DNA of 64,000 bases from Rhytidiadelphus loreus (Eukaryota > Streptophyta > Bryopsida > Hypnales > Hylocomiaceae): NCBI GenBank assembly GCA_947034895.1, contig OX344764.1, positions 66,445,348-66,509,347 on the forward strand. Direction: 5' to 3'. Under the pieces are notes generated by a model that saw only the letters and a list, made by a program, of their open reading frames with translations, did not search any database and had not been told where the DNA came from. The position numbers were made by a program, and so were the translations under genes. This document shows, piece after piece, positions 11,251-23,048 of this stretch; positions within the stretch are counted from its first letter, which is position 1; every line of letters starts with the position of its first letter.

Positions 11251-14059
11251 AGACTGTGGTGCCGAGGTTGAATATGTATGAACCCATTTTCATTCGGTAC
11301 TGCATGCGAGCTACTATATTCTATACAAAAGCTGAGCCTGACTATACAACGGATGGCTCCAATGCTGGCAAAGGAAGAGTTGCCTCTATTGTCTCCCCTA
11401 GGTGGGCAAAACTTATTTCCCAATCCGGATCTTTATTTAAAGGGCATGCTCATTGGTTCATTCTAAATAGAATACCAGGGGGAGAATTAGGCTTTTAAAA
11501 TATTTATGCCCCTAATGACCTCCAAGCTAGGAAGGTCCTTTAGGAAACACTCTCCTGTGAACTCCCTACTACATGTTGTTGGATCATGTTAGGCAATTTC
11601 AATATGGTGGAAAGACAAAGTGACAAATCTAGTGGGGGAAGACGTTCATTATCGGCTCATGAACAATTGTTATTCAATGGCTTAAAGGATACCCTCCAAG
11701 TCGCCGAATACCCTCTTACAGTCCCTTCACTTCAGTATTCTTGGGACAACACCTGTCTAGACTCACGAACTATGACTCAACTCGATCGGTGTTATATCTT
11801 TCCAGAATCTCTCATATGCCAACGCCAGATTTTAGAGTATAGGATTTGTGGTGACCACACCTGCTCTGACTATTGTCCTCTATCTATTATTATTGAATTA
11901 GCTAAAAGTCCTGTTTGCCCCAGTCAATGGGCTATGTCTACATTATATTTCGAAAATGCTGACCATCAAATATGTCAAGCTTGGGCTTCATCACCAAGCC
12001 ACGCTTCTTTTTTCACTAATCTCAAGCGGGTGACTCGGACGTATCAACACTACTGCATCATGAGGGCTCAACGCAACAAGGACCAAGAAGTTGAGTTGAG
12101 TGCTCAATTAGAATGCACTAGTATCCAGCTACAATCACTTCCCCACTCAACTCAACTTCAAAAAGAGGTTAACTCCATTTGGTCGTCTTTGGCCCCTTTT
12201 GAATCAAGAAAGCTAGACGGACTCAACATTAGATCATGGGCAAGATGGAGATTATTTATTTGGGAAATTCTTCAATGTAGTCCGCGAGTCCCCTAACACA
12301 TCCATCATTACCAAGTTGCAAGATAGCCAAGGTCTCTTACATCATGATCACATAGAATTTGAAAACACATGCTCTAGTTTTTACTCCAAATTACATGCTA
12401 AAGAAATTCTCAACCAACAAATTCTAGACGATAGAGAAGCCATCTTTTGAACCGTCTTATATAAATTTTCCCCTTCTATGGCCCAAGAGTTGAGTTGACC
12501 ATTGACAAATGAGGAACTGCACCAAGCTCTTCTTCAAATAGAGAACGGTCGCAGCCCGGGCCCGGACGGCATCACGGTCGAATTTTATCGTCGCTTCTGG
12601 GATGTAATAGGAATAGAATTCACCGACATGATAAATTCTTCCATTATTAAAGGCCGCTTCTTGCTAGGCTTGACATCCGGTCTTATAGTTCTTCTCTTAA
12701 AATCCGGAGATAGGGCCAACCTCTCCAATTGGCGTCCTATCACCCTATTAAATGTCTCCTACAAGATCATAGCCAAATCCATGCAAATTAGACTACAAGA
12801 CCTTCTCAAGGATGTTATTAGCCTTAAGCAGTCAACATTTCTTCCATTCAGACATATCCTTGGCAACATACTTTTACAGTATGAAACCATTGAATGGGCC
12901 AAAAACTCTGACCAAGACATGATCTTCCTAAAACTTGACTTTACCTAGGCTTATGATGTTGTCTCTTGGGACTTTCTTCAACAAGTAATGAGTAAACTAG
13001 GAATCCCTGATTCATTCACCAACCTAGTTATGATGCTACTCAAAAATGCCTCCGCCTCAATTCTATTAAATGGTAAAATCACAAAGTCCTTTCCGATTCA
13101 AAGAGGAGTAAGACAAGGGTGTCCTTTGGCACCCTACCTTTCTCTCCTTGTAGGTGAAGCTCTTCACATGGCGGCATCGGAAGAGCAACACCTTGAGAAA
13201 ATTCATGGGATCCAACTTCCAAAGAGTGACCTCCAATAGCTTGTCTCTCAGTACGTTGATGACACTAGTATGTCAATTATTAGCAAAGAAGAAGATCTCC
13301 GCAATTCCATCAATCTCCTTCAGCAGTTTGGCTCTGCAACAGGTCTAATTATCAATTGGACAAAGAGTGTTGCTTATTGGTCTCAAAATGTTCCAAACCT
13401 TCGTGGACTGAGAACTATAGCCTAACATGGGCTCCCCCAGGGTCAATATCTAAATTGTTAGGAGCCCCTTTTGGTATCACCCTTAATACAAAAGACATAG
13501 ATGAATTTCTTCAAGATAAAGTCAAGAAGAAACTCTCCTATTGAACTTTTCAATGCCTCTAACTTGTAGGTAGAGCCACAATCGTGAATGTTGTACTCTT
13601 ATCTACTCTATATTATTTTATTGACATATGGTGTGACTCCATACAAGCCATCCATTCAATCCAGGGAAGTCTAAGGAATTTTCTTTGGAGTAGCACTGAA
13701 CATGCTACTTGCACTAGAGTGTCATGGAATGATTGTTGTCTACCTAAAAAAGTTGGTGGCCTCAAACTCCTTGATCCAGAGACCTCCCTCACTGCCTTAT
13801 TAGCTAAATGGATACTATTCGCAATAGAAATAGGTATATCTAACCTAAAAATCTTACTTAGATATAGGATTCATAGGATGAAACCCCATTCAAAACTTAA
13901 CTTTTGATATTCATCACAATTGTGGCTTATGGTCCACAACCCCTCCGTCACACGTGGCTCCAAAGTATGGAATAAAAATGACGTCAAATTGTGAAACATA
14001 TAGTGCCTCAACCTCCTAGTAATGTTGCTGAGGTCCTTAACACAAGTCTCTGGTGTCTA
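11251..14059 (+). pseudogene. LINE ORF2: endonuclease and reverse transcriptase, broken
   Basis: This is the main body of a non-LTR retrotransposon. From about 11325 it reads as the middle of an endonuclease domain (GKGRVAS, IPGGELGF, NIYAPND), followed by a GNFNMVE motif at about 11588-11608 where the family has GDFNMVE. The reverse transcriptase follows from about 12502: GRSPGPDGITVEFYRRFW, NWRPITLLNVSYKIIAKS, then a TAG inside the LDFT-AYD motif, RGVRQGCPLAP at about 13100, and the catalytic YVDD at 13252-13263. Stops also lie at 13237-13239 and elsewhere, and the frame shifts several times, so it cannot make a working protein. The motifs fit the plant L1 clade. Confidence 0.85.
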
Positions 14060-14207
14060 CACTAGAAGAAAACTACGTTGATGTCAACAAAAACAATCTG
14101 ACATTTTTTTGCGTTTTTTGTTTTCCAACGCAAAATTCTGCGTCAAAAAACGCAAAAAAATGTCAGATTGTTTTTGTTGACATCAACGCAGTTTTCTTCT
14201 AGTGCTA
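14057..14207. mobile_element. CACTA-type MITE inside the LINE (145 bp)
   Basis: A foldback element runs from 14060 to 14204, starting CACTAGAAGAAAAC and ending GTTTTCTTCTAGTG. The two arms pair over about 60 bases. It is flanked by a 3-bp target duplication, CTA, at 14057-14059 and 14205-14207. The CACTA start and 3-bp duplication are diagnostic of the CACTA (En/Spm) superfamily. It inserted after the LINE. Confidence 0.9.
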
Positions 14208-15174
14208 CATCCTTCATTGGAGCTAATTTCAACTTTTCTTTGGACAAAGCTAGAATTTTAGCACAAGGTGGCATGTCCACGCTTAGCGATTTGTGGGACT
14301 CAAACCTATGCACCTTCTACTTTTGGGAAAAAATTTCCTCTCGATTTCCACTTTTCAATACCGAAAGGCACTATTGGCTCTATCTCATCTCCCTAGTCCC
14401 ACCTAATTGGATACACATGCTTACCGAGCAGTCCGAGTTGGTCCAACCAGGGAAATGGGTGGGCCTATTTTCTCAAGTTGAAGACCATGTCCCCATCCAT
14501 GCATGGATGAACCACTTACCAGATAATAGGATCCTACTTCATCAAACCCAAGTCTTCACAATACTACAAAGATGAGTATTGGGCCTAGTTCCTGGTAGCT
14601 GGCCACCCTTCCACCACTAATTAGCCCCGAAATCCATATATATGGGATTCCTTCGTAGGATTCGCATATTGGAGCTGAAAAAAGGACATAGGTGCGTTCT
14701 TTTCCTTTTATTTTCCGGGGTTATTCACTTCTTAGAGGTTGACCATTTAAGGTGGCGATGGGATGATGGAAGCACACTAACTAAATATTCTACATCCTTA
14801 GGCTGCACTCTCCTTACCAGACACTGTCAACTCAAGCGATCTATTCCCTCAAAATGGAATAACTAGTTCTCCCCTACTTTTTCCCCTGATTGGAAGGACA
14901 TTTGGCATAAGGCTAGATCGCAGAAGGAGGCGACTTTCATGTGGTCTGTTTGGCACAATGCTGTGGTAGTACACTCATGGCGTGCACGCATCTCACCTGG
15001 CATTGATACCTCGTGTAATTTTTGCCCGGATAACAGCAAAGAGACCCCGACGCAACAATTCTTCCCTTGTCCAAGAGCACAAGAAGTATGGGATTACGCT
15101 TTATCAATAATCTACTCACTCCAAGACGTCACCCAATTCTCTGGTCCCTTCGCGAGCCTTGACTTTTCACAATG
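14208..15174 (+). pseudogene. LINE ORF2 C-terminal part with zf-RVT region
   Basis: The LINE coding remnant continues after the MITE. A clear frame from about 14214 reads SFIGANFNFSLDKARILAQG. Around 14940-15100 the reading WRARISPGIDTSCNFCPDNS followed by ETPTQQFFPCPRAQEVWDY matches the zf-RVT zinc-binding region of plant LINE ORF2 proteins. The residue that is usually His before the last Cys reads as Gln. Frameshifts and stops show it is dead. Confidence 0.75.
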
Positions 15175-15476
15175 CATTACATGTGTTTTGGCTCTCGGGG
15201 AGGGCTGCGAGTTCCCAACTTGAAACCCCCCCGAGAACCGCCGAAATCCGCTGTTCCCGGCCTGTGCTGACCTGGCTGAGAGACGGCCAGGTCAGATTTT
15301 TCGAAAAAAAAAAAAAAAAAAAAAATTTTAACTTTGTTTCTCATTTTAAGGACTTAAATTTATTTTTATTTTTATTTTTATTTTTTCAAAAAAACAACAA
15401 CCTGTCAGCGGTGTTCTTTGACTGCCGGGGGAACGGCCCCGAAACGGCCCTTAAAATCCTGAAATCTCTTCTAATG
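15175..15476. mobile_element. CATTAGAGG-family repeat inside the LINE (302 bp)
   Basis: The right end is GAAATCTCTTCTAATG. The left end begins CATTACATG and aligns base for base in length with the reverse complement of the right end of the 22647-22960 copy, including a shared GGCTG(C/T)GAGTTCCC. The interior has an A tract (15303-15323) and a GC-rich palindromic part. Left border less certain than the right. Confidence 0.5.
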
Positions 15477-16012
15477 GTGTTTTTGGGTCCTCTACTCTGA
15501 GAAGTTTCCTTAACTTACGCACTATCTTGTCTCTCCTATGGGGTTCGTTGCTCTAGATCATTTAGATATCTTGCAATAGCAAGGTCTTTGCTCAAACTCA
15601 GTGGCCTCAGGAACTTGTCCAAAGTACTCTTGGGAATGCTTTACTCAACTCTAGTCAGGTTGCACAACTCAAAGCTAGGAGTGCTGCTCGGATGCATCCC
15701 CAGGTGGCCAGGGAGATTTGGGAGCGGTTTGATCAAATTTGGCTTCGATCTCCCGTCCTTGCTCATCGGCTTGACACACATATTATTTGGAATGCTAAGC
15801 ACCCCCCCTTTTGCGACCTCAATTAGCAGGTTTTATTTGGTGGTTTCCGTTTAGGTGTTAGTGCTTTGAGTTCTTTGGTGGGCTCTTTCTCTCTTTCTTT
15901 TTTGCTCTTATCTCTTCATTGTCCAACCTCTTGTGGTTTGGTTGTTGTTCTATTTTGTGGTTTTTTTTAATGCAATGGGTCTGCTCATTTGTTCAAAAAA
16001 TAAAATAAAAAA
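15477..16012 (+). pseudogene. LINE C-terminal tail, 3' UTR and A-rich end
   Basis: Shifted frames still give LINE-like C-terminal text (TLRSFLNLRTILSLLWGSLL, then RSAARMHPQVAREIWERFDQ in another frame). A TTTTTTTAATGCAATGGG stretch at about 15961-15979 leads into an A-rich end at 15995-16012, as is usual for plant LINE 3' ends. No target duplication could be matched between this end and the 10.1 kb end. Confidence 0.7.
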
Positions 16013-18347
16013 CCAACTGAATCCAGTTGAAATCGTTTTTTTGTTTTTTTTAATATTTATTAAAGGAAATTATGAAAAAGTAAAAGTCGGTCCCAGTCTT
16101 CATTGTCCCCAGGCAGGCAGGTCCTCTCCCAGGATTCCATGTCCCAATAAAGCTCCAACATTCCCTTCTGGTCTTCTTCAACCGAACTAACTTAACCGAT
16201 CCTTTTCTTTTTTTTAAAAGCAACGTCCAGCAATTACTGCAACTGTCAGGCTGTCATTGTATAGGGGATGGGATGGAATGGACCCGGCCCGGGACTTAGA
16301 AGAAAAGAATAATAATGATAATAATAATAATTTAAAATAATAATAATAATAATAGTATGTTTATTTATTTATTTTGGAACCCACTGCATAAAAAATAATA
16401 GTAATATTTCATATGCTCTTGTTTGGCAAGTTTTCGAATCCAGTAAATTTTATTTAAGTTTCGAAGATATTTACTAAAAATGGTGATTTGGGAGGAGGAC
16501 TGTAAATGGAAGGAGGCAGACCGATTTGCCGGGTGACCCTTGGGGCACTTCAGAAGGCCCGCCACTGTACTTTCGGAGAAATTGCAGGGCTCCGAATTGT
16601 CCCAAGGGTCCAACAACTGTACCCTATTAATTACAGTAACTGAAATCAACTACTGTAGTAACTAATCAAGCTACATACTGGAGAGGGACTGACTCCATGT
16701 TAATCCCATGTTTAGAAATTCATTCAGTTACGAAAATGCCGGCATATTAGTTCATGATCCTCTTGTTAATTAAACGAAATTCCTCTATCAATGGAAATTG
16801 TCCATGTGTTTCAAAATAAAATAAAATAAAATAAAATAATAATATTAATAACGAATTTGGCAGGGCAGATTTTCTATTCAGTATTTGCTGCTGAATAATA
16901 ATAAATTTAGTACCGAGCCATGTTTCCCTCCTTGGCTCCCTCCTGACTGAGCTTCTTCTTATTCTCATGGCTGCCATTACAATTTTGCAAAAATTCTCTG
17001 GAAAATTTGCAAATGGACTCATTTTTGTAATTTTTAAATTTGAAATAGGTGCTATTTGACAAACCCAGTTGGCTGTAAGTTATTTGCAGATAATTATTAG
17101 GGCATCAGGGCATCCTAATGATCCTGGCCATACCATCGCCCCAGTGATTCTTAGTTCAATTTTGTAGCCAATGCAAGTTGTGAGCTTCAGGGAAGTGCCT
17201 ACGTACATCCATGGTTTTGGATGAAATATGTAGATTATGGATGAAATATAACTTATTCATCCAAAAGCATGGGCGTTCATCCAAAATGTAGCTAATCTCA
17301 TAAGGACTAGACTAGGTGTCCAAATTTTTGGACAACGGATGAATGCAAATACATCCCAAGTATTCAAAAATGCATTTTTTTCATCCATCCATCCATTATT
17401 TTGAGGATTCATGTGTTAATTCTTTAACATTTATATGGTATAGATTGTGAAGGCTTCAGTTTGTTGATATTCTATAGTCCATTGGTCTGACTTCCAAAAG
17501 TAAGTGTTTTCCAGTTCAAGTATAAAAACAACTTGATCAAAAAGTAAAAATGAAAGTCTTCCAAAATCACTATGATTAGAACTTAACATTTTGAACTAAA
17601 GGAGAAATAATTCTTGTAAAAATGACAAATATTCATTCTACAATCATTGTCATTATAAGAAAAATAATCTTTATATAATTGATTATAAAGAACTCTTTGT
17701 GATGTCAATTTTGTAGTGAAACAATTTGATTGTTAGACATAATTAAGCCAAAAAGACCAAAAGACCAAAAATGTATATTTGGTCATTTTAATGCACGCTT
17801 TAGTAAGCTTTTTAATTTTGGCTTGGAAATTGTTAATGTCAGTCTAAATTTGACAATATTTTCTATTTCCAAAAATATTTGAAATTGCAGATTTTATGTT
17901 TTGTAGTGGCTAGGACATCTTCAAAATCTCTAAAATTGAATATTTAAAAATCCTTTCTTATAAGGTTTTACCTTTATATGCATCTCTAAGGCATTCTACA
18001 TTGCTACATCAAAGTCTATAAGAAATTTTATAAAATATATGGCATGTTCAAAAAAGAAGTGATTGTGATGTAGTATGTATCATCAAAAATGTCATAATTG
18101 ACTTTGGCTAACCTAACCAACTATTATAATCAACATTGTTTTGCTTGCTTTTCTTGGTGATTAAAGCATTGATTTTTTATAGTAGTAAAATCATCAAGGT
18201 CTATCTATCAAGTGTTGTAAACAATGAGGGCATCTCATACTTTAGCAAAAATGATTTTGAAAGAAATGAAGACATGTCTTAACAAAAATAAAATCTAATA
18301 TTTCAATCTAATTTTTTTAAATGAAGAAAATATAGATTGTATGTTGT
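16013..18347. other. Intergenic DNA with microsatellites
   Basis: An AAT-type microsatellite lies at about 16308-16356 and an AAAAT-type repeat at about 16813-16838. Part of 17340-17470 resembles 51600-51720 in the intron of the kinase gene, so some of it is old repeat. No gene seen. Confidence 0.5.
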
Positions 18348-18933
18348 TTAACCCCTAAAGTCCTATTGTTCCTACGAGTGACAAAATGGATTTTGGGCAG
18401 GCTCTTATGATCTCCATTTTTACTAAAACATTTTTAAAATTTCTCATAAGATAGATAAACTTATGAGCTTTCCAAGAATATAATTTTTATTCCAATCGGT
18501 GCCCGGGAGCAAAAGTTATGCCACAATAACCTCAAAATGGGGGAGACCAGGCAGCAAAAAAAATCCACCAAAAATTGAAATAAAAATTTTAATATTTTTT
18601 TTTCTTGTATACTATATTTTCTTCTAAGTGGGAAGATTTGATTCATTCCATTTGGATTAGTGAAGTGAAAGTTATGGAGTTTCTTGTTTTGCGGGCAATC
18701 ATAGCAACTTCTTGAAAGAATTTTTTTTCTTCCACTTTGAATGCTAATATCTTTCAATCTATACGGTCAAAAATCACAAATTTTTTGTCACGTGATCTAA
18801 GATAAGTGTAGAACAAGATCCTATGGTTAGATTCTAAAAAATATTTTAAAAATTCATTTCATAGGTGAGCATAGCAAATGTGGTAGTTTTGAGTGATTTG
18901 GTAGAAAAATGGCCTTGGGACTTTAGGGGTTAA
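18348..18933. mobile_element. TTAA-bounded repeat, copy C (578 bp)
   Basis: Left TTAA-CCCCTAAAGTCC and right GGGACTTTAGGGG-TTAA form a 12-bp terminal inverted repeat with TTAA at both borders. Non-coding. Confidence 0.75.
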
Positions 18934-20470
18934 TAAAACTAGATACAAAACATTATCCCCATTAGCATTGATAGTAAGTGAAGTCTATAGCAAAGCTATT
19001 TGCATTTTAAGATTTTCATTATATTTATTCACCCTCTTATATTTAATTTTTCATGTATATATATTTTTTTAATTTTTTTAATTTTTTTTCCAGTTTGTTT
19101 TTTTATATATTATTTCATACAAAATTGCTCAAGCTATAAGATACATGCATTTTAGGGGAAATTTCGAAGACATAACTAAAACTCTTTTAGAGCAAGAAAA
19201 ACATGCATTTGAGTTTACACCCTATGTTATAAACTTTTTGTGAGTGCAATTTTTTGTCTCCAAAATAAAAATACATAATTAAATAGATTTACTAGAAGGA
19301 TTTAATGGTTTTATCTTTAAAAAATAAATAAGAACAAAGATTAGCATTGCTTTTGGAAATAATACATTAGAGTAGTTTAGAGCCTCAAAACACCAAATTT
19401 AATTTTTTTATAAATAAAACATATTTAATGTGATATATAATAGCTAGGTACACATGGCCAATGAATATAGGAGCATGTTTAGTGCTCAACCTTCTTCTTA
19501 AAGCATGTAGACCAATTTCAAGCAACATAAAGGTTTCAAATCACATACCCATATTTATAAATCTTGTAATACTAGTAGTTATCTCCAATCAATGTTTTCT
19601 CTTATTCTATTCTATCTACCATTTGCCCCAAAACTTTTCTAAATAATATATCATCATGCCATTTTCAAAATACTAGTTCAAAGTTTGTTTACTAATAGTA
19701 TAATATAAATCCATTCATGAAAGAGGCAATGTAGTTATTATTATTGTTTACATTGCTTTATTGATGTAGGCTCATAAAAAAACAAATTTTGTATTTATGC
19801 CAACTTTAGAAAAGTTAAAGTAGACAAATTTTTTCTTTAGGGCATTTTTTGAGCTAAATAGAAAATACTTCTCACAAAATGTAGACATAGATGCAAATGA
19901 TGAACTTGCAAATTCTTCTTTTGTCATGCTCATTTAGAAACAAACCACTTGAAATTCACAATGTCTACATTAAGTACATTTGTCTCAATTATCATTGCTT
20001 AAGTGGAAGTTTTTTCAAAGTTTTATTTCTTTGTTGTGCTTTCATTGAAGCACCAACTTACAACACAATAACACCTTCTACATATGTCAATACCTCCCCC
20101 CCAAAGATACACACTCTATAGATGCAAAGTGAACCCTTTCAACTCTCATATTTTTCAAATCCAAATTCTTTTAGCTTAGGAATCCATTTTTCATCTTCCT
20201 TAATTAAAAAGACATTGGATTCTTTGTGGGTTTCAAATTTTAGTCATGTATTTTTGAAATTTCATTATGTTCATTGTAGCTTCATGCCATCTTTTGGTCA
20301 TGACTTCATTCCACTATTTTTTTAGTAGTGACTTCAAAAGGCCCCCATGGTTACAAAATGAACCTTATATTTGTGAATACAAAAAGAACATTGGTTGGCT
20401 CAAAAAACTTCAACTCTCATATTTTATTTTATTTTATGTCAAATTTTTATAGCTTTGGTTTTATAAATTA
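18934..20470. other. AT-rich intergenic DNA, nothing recognised
   Basis: Only AT-biased random open frames. Confidence 0.4.
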
Positions 20471-21339
20471 ATTGAACCCTAAAGGTTCTAGTTGATTGCC
20501 TCAAAATCTTTTGAACTCCCACAATTGAAAAGATACTATGGGCTTCAATTTTAGTCTTGCAACTTCAAAATTCCGTTATATTCATCTTGGCTTCATTCCA
20601 TCACTTTTATCCTAGATTTTCATTTCTAGATTCACTTCACCATTTTTGTCTTGGCTTCATTTCATCATATTAGTTGTAGTGCCTCAAAAGCACTCCATGG
20701 TTGCAAAGTGGAACCTATATATGTCAATATAAATATCCCAAAGGTAACTCCAAAAATCCACTACACTAATTTTGACCTAAAGGTTGTCACTGAAATTTTA
20801 AGTTTAGTAATTCTAATAAATAGATTGTAATAGATTTACAATCATTTTTTTAAAAGTAATGTTTTTTTGGCAACTTTAGGATCATTTTTTGTATTTGAAC
20901 ATAAAGGACCTTAGAGGTTAAACATACACCATGGTTCAGAAACTTTGATCACATGGATTGAAAGATTATAACGTTTGAAGTTAGAAGAATTTTTTTTTAC
21001 CACGCCTGATAGGGCCAACACATCTTAAGTCCTCCTAGAATGAGATTTTTACACTATACACAGTTTTTTTTACATTTGCATCTTGTATCATGTAAGTTAC
21101 ATATTTTCCAAATTTCAAAAGTAGAGGAGGAGTTTTTCACATGCTGCCCAAAGTTGCCCGAAAAGTAAGGGAACGTAATTTTTGCTCTAGGCACCCGATC
21201 GGAAAAAAAACTCTTACTAAAGGGGTACATATTCACTCCTTGTGTCAAAATTTGAAGAACATTTGTTCAAGAATGATTTCATAGACACCTACCCAAGATC
21301 TCCTTACATTCAATGATAATTTGGTCCTTTAGGGGTTAA
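20471..21339. repeat. Decayed TTAA-family repeats
   Basis: A left-like end (ACCCTAAAGG) lies near 20476, and two right-like ends, GGACCTTAGAGG-TTAA at 20918-20921 and GGTCCTTTAGGGG-TTAA at 21336-21339, follow. The interior phrase 'gatcacatggattgaaagattata' region near 20950 is the family's. Individual borders cannot be paired with confidence. Confidence 0.45.
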
Positions 21340-21780
21340 ATTGAAACATATAATGTGAACTACCTCAATTTTCAAAGATTGATCAAATCATTCAATCATT
21401 CTTTATAATGATAAAAATATGCAAGTACTCTAATTTTTATAAACTTGAAAGTGTCAAAATTTCCATGTACAATCAAGAATTTGCTAGACTAGTTTGTCAT
21501 AAATGCCAAATAAATTAAATTATTATTTAAATTAAACCTTTTAAAATTGATTTGATATATCAATTTTGACCCTTAATGAAATGCTTCTCCAAACTACTTA
21601 TAAAAACCTCATGGTACAAAGAAAAGACTTGTACTTACACCATTTGACGACTTTTTGGACCACTGCAACTTCATTGCTAAGTCCTTGTCGTCTTTGTCTT
21701 TGTTTGAAGTTGTAGAATATGTAATTTAGAAGGTGCATGCCAAAGTCTCCAAGAGCCTCAAACGCCTATGTGAATACTTG

Positions 21781-22029
21781 CATTAGAGGGGATTTGAGGA
21801 CTTGGAAGGGCTCTTCTCCTTGATGTGAACGAACAAACTACTAATTAGATGCTAAATAATTAAAATTAGAAAAATTAGAAAAATCAGAAAAATAAAATTA
21901 GAAACATGTGAAAATGTAATTTGACATGGTAGGTCTCAACTACATCAAATTGTTGATGTAGCAATTTTCCAATGTTCTCTATTGTCTAGGAATTTGCAGT
22001 CTTTTTATGTCCTCAAATCCCTTCTAATG
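21781..22029. mobile_element. CATTAGAGG-family MITE-like element (249 bp)
   Basis: The left end CATTAGAGGGGATTTGAGGA and the right end TCCTCAAATCCCTTCTAATG are inverted copies with one mismatch. No clear target duplication. Non-coding. Confidence 0.6.
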
Positions 22030-22188
22030 TAGTTGGCAGGGTTATAGAGACCAAAGGCTTGAAGCCATGCCTACAGGTGCAAGCTCATTGGGTGTCACTT
22101 TTAGAGTCCCTTCAAAGGCTTCTAGATGATTGCCACACCTTCATGGCAAAGATGAAGGTAGATGTTGGTGACATTGATGCTGTAGATG

Positions 22189-23048
22189 TAAGGTAAACCA
22201 GCCTATGACAGGCAGAATGGCTGGTTTGCCATGTTCACATTTTTGAAAAAAATTAAAAAAATTCTCTATGAAGATAAACATGAGGAATGCAGAGAGCAAG
22301 TGAAATTTTATTTTTGGGCAAAAAATGAATTTTTTATGAATTTTTGAAGTTTGTTGTGCAGTTGGCTTTAAAGAATCTGTAGACTACCCCAAATCAGCAG
22401 AAAAGTGTTTCCATGATGGTCATCTAACCACCTAATGCAGTCAAAACATTTTCTAACATGGCTCCAAGATTTCCTAATATGGACATGACATGAAAGAATT
22501 ACAAAATAACTTTTTACTACCATTTTACACTGAAAATGGGTAAGTGTCCTAAGACAGTTACCAATAACTTCATGACCATTTCCCAAGGCTTTTATTATGG
22601 CCACAAATTAATCAAATGCAGTTCTAACCCCATTTATTGGAAAAAGCATTAGAGGAGTTTTCGGACCCTTGGAGGGCCGCTTCAAGCAGCTGCGGGGGAA
22701 TTGTCCCCCGACAGTTTTCGGGGAACGGCTGTTCCCGATAAAAAAATTTAAAAAGAATTTAAAAAAAAAAAAAAGTTTTACTCTTGAAATGCAAAAAAAA
22801 AACAGAAAAAAAATTTCATTTAAAAAAAAAAAAAAATTATTATTTTTTTCAGACGTGGAAGTCGCCATTCCACGTCTGCAAGCTGCTGCGGCCCCCTGCG
22901 AACCAGTTCCCGCAGTCTGGGAACTCACAGCCTTCCGGGGGGCTGAAATCTCCTCTAATGTTTGTCATGGGTTGATTTAAGACTGTAATGCGTAGTTCTC
23001 TAGGAGCCTGTCATAAGAGATTTGCCTGTCATAGGCTGGTTTACCTTA
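22189..23048. mobile_element. TA-flanked element with 24-bp terminal inverted repeats
   Basis: The left end starts AGGTAAACCAGCCTATGACA at 22191 and the right end is its exact reverse complement ending at 23046; the match covers about 24 bases. TA dinucleotides flank both sides. A TA duplication would fit Tc1/mariner-like elements, but no transposase is present. It carries a CATTAGAGG-family element inside, so its own length is about 540 bp. Confidence 0.6.
22647..22960. mobile_element. CATTAGAGG-family element nested in the TA-flanked element (314 bp)
   Basis: The left end is CATTAGAGGAGTTTTC and the right end is GAAATCTCCTCTAATG. The interior is GC-rich near both ends with A-rich runs in the centre (about 22740-22850). 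It is related to the copy at 15175-15476. The open frames on both strands here come from the A tracts and are not genes. Confidence 0.6.

Noticed and set aside
22608..22980. Open frames rich in Lys and Phe on both strands
   Set aside because: They are created by A and T tracts inside a MITE-like element.
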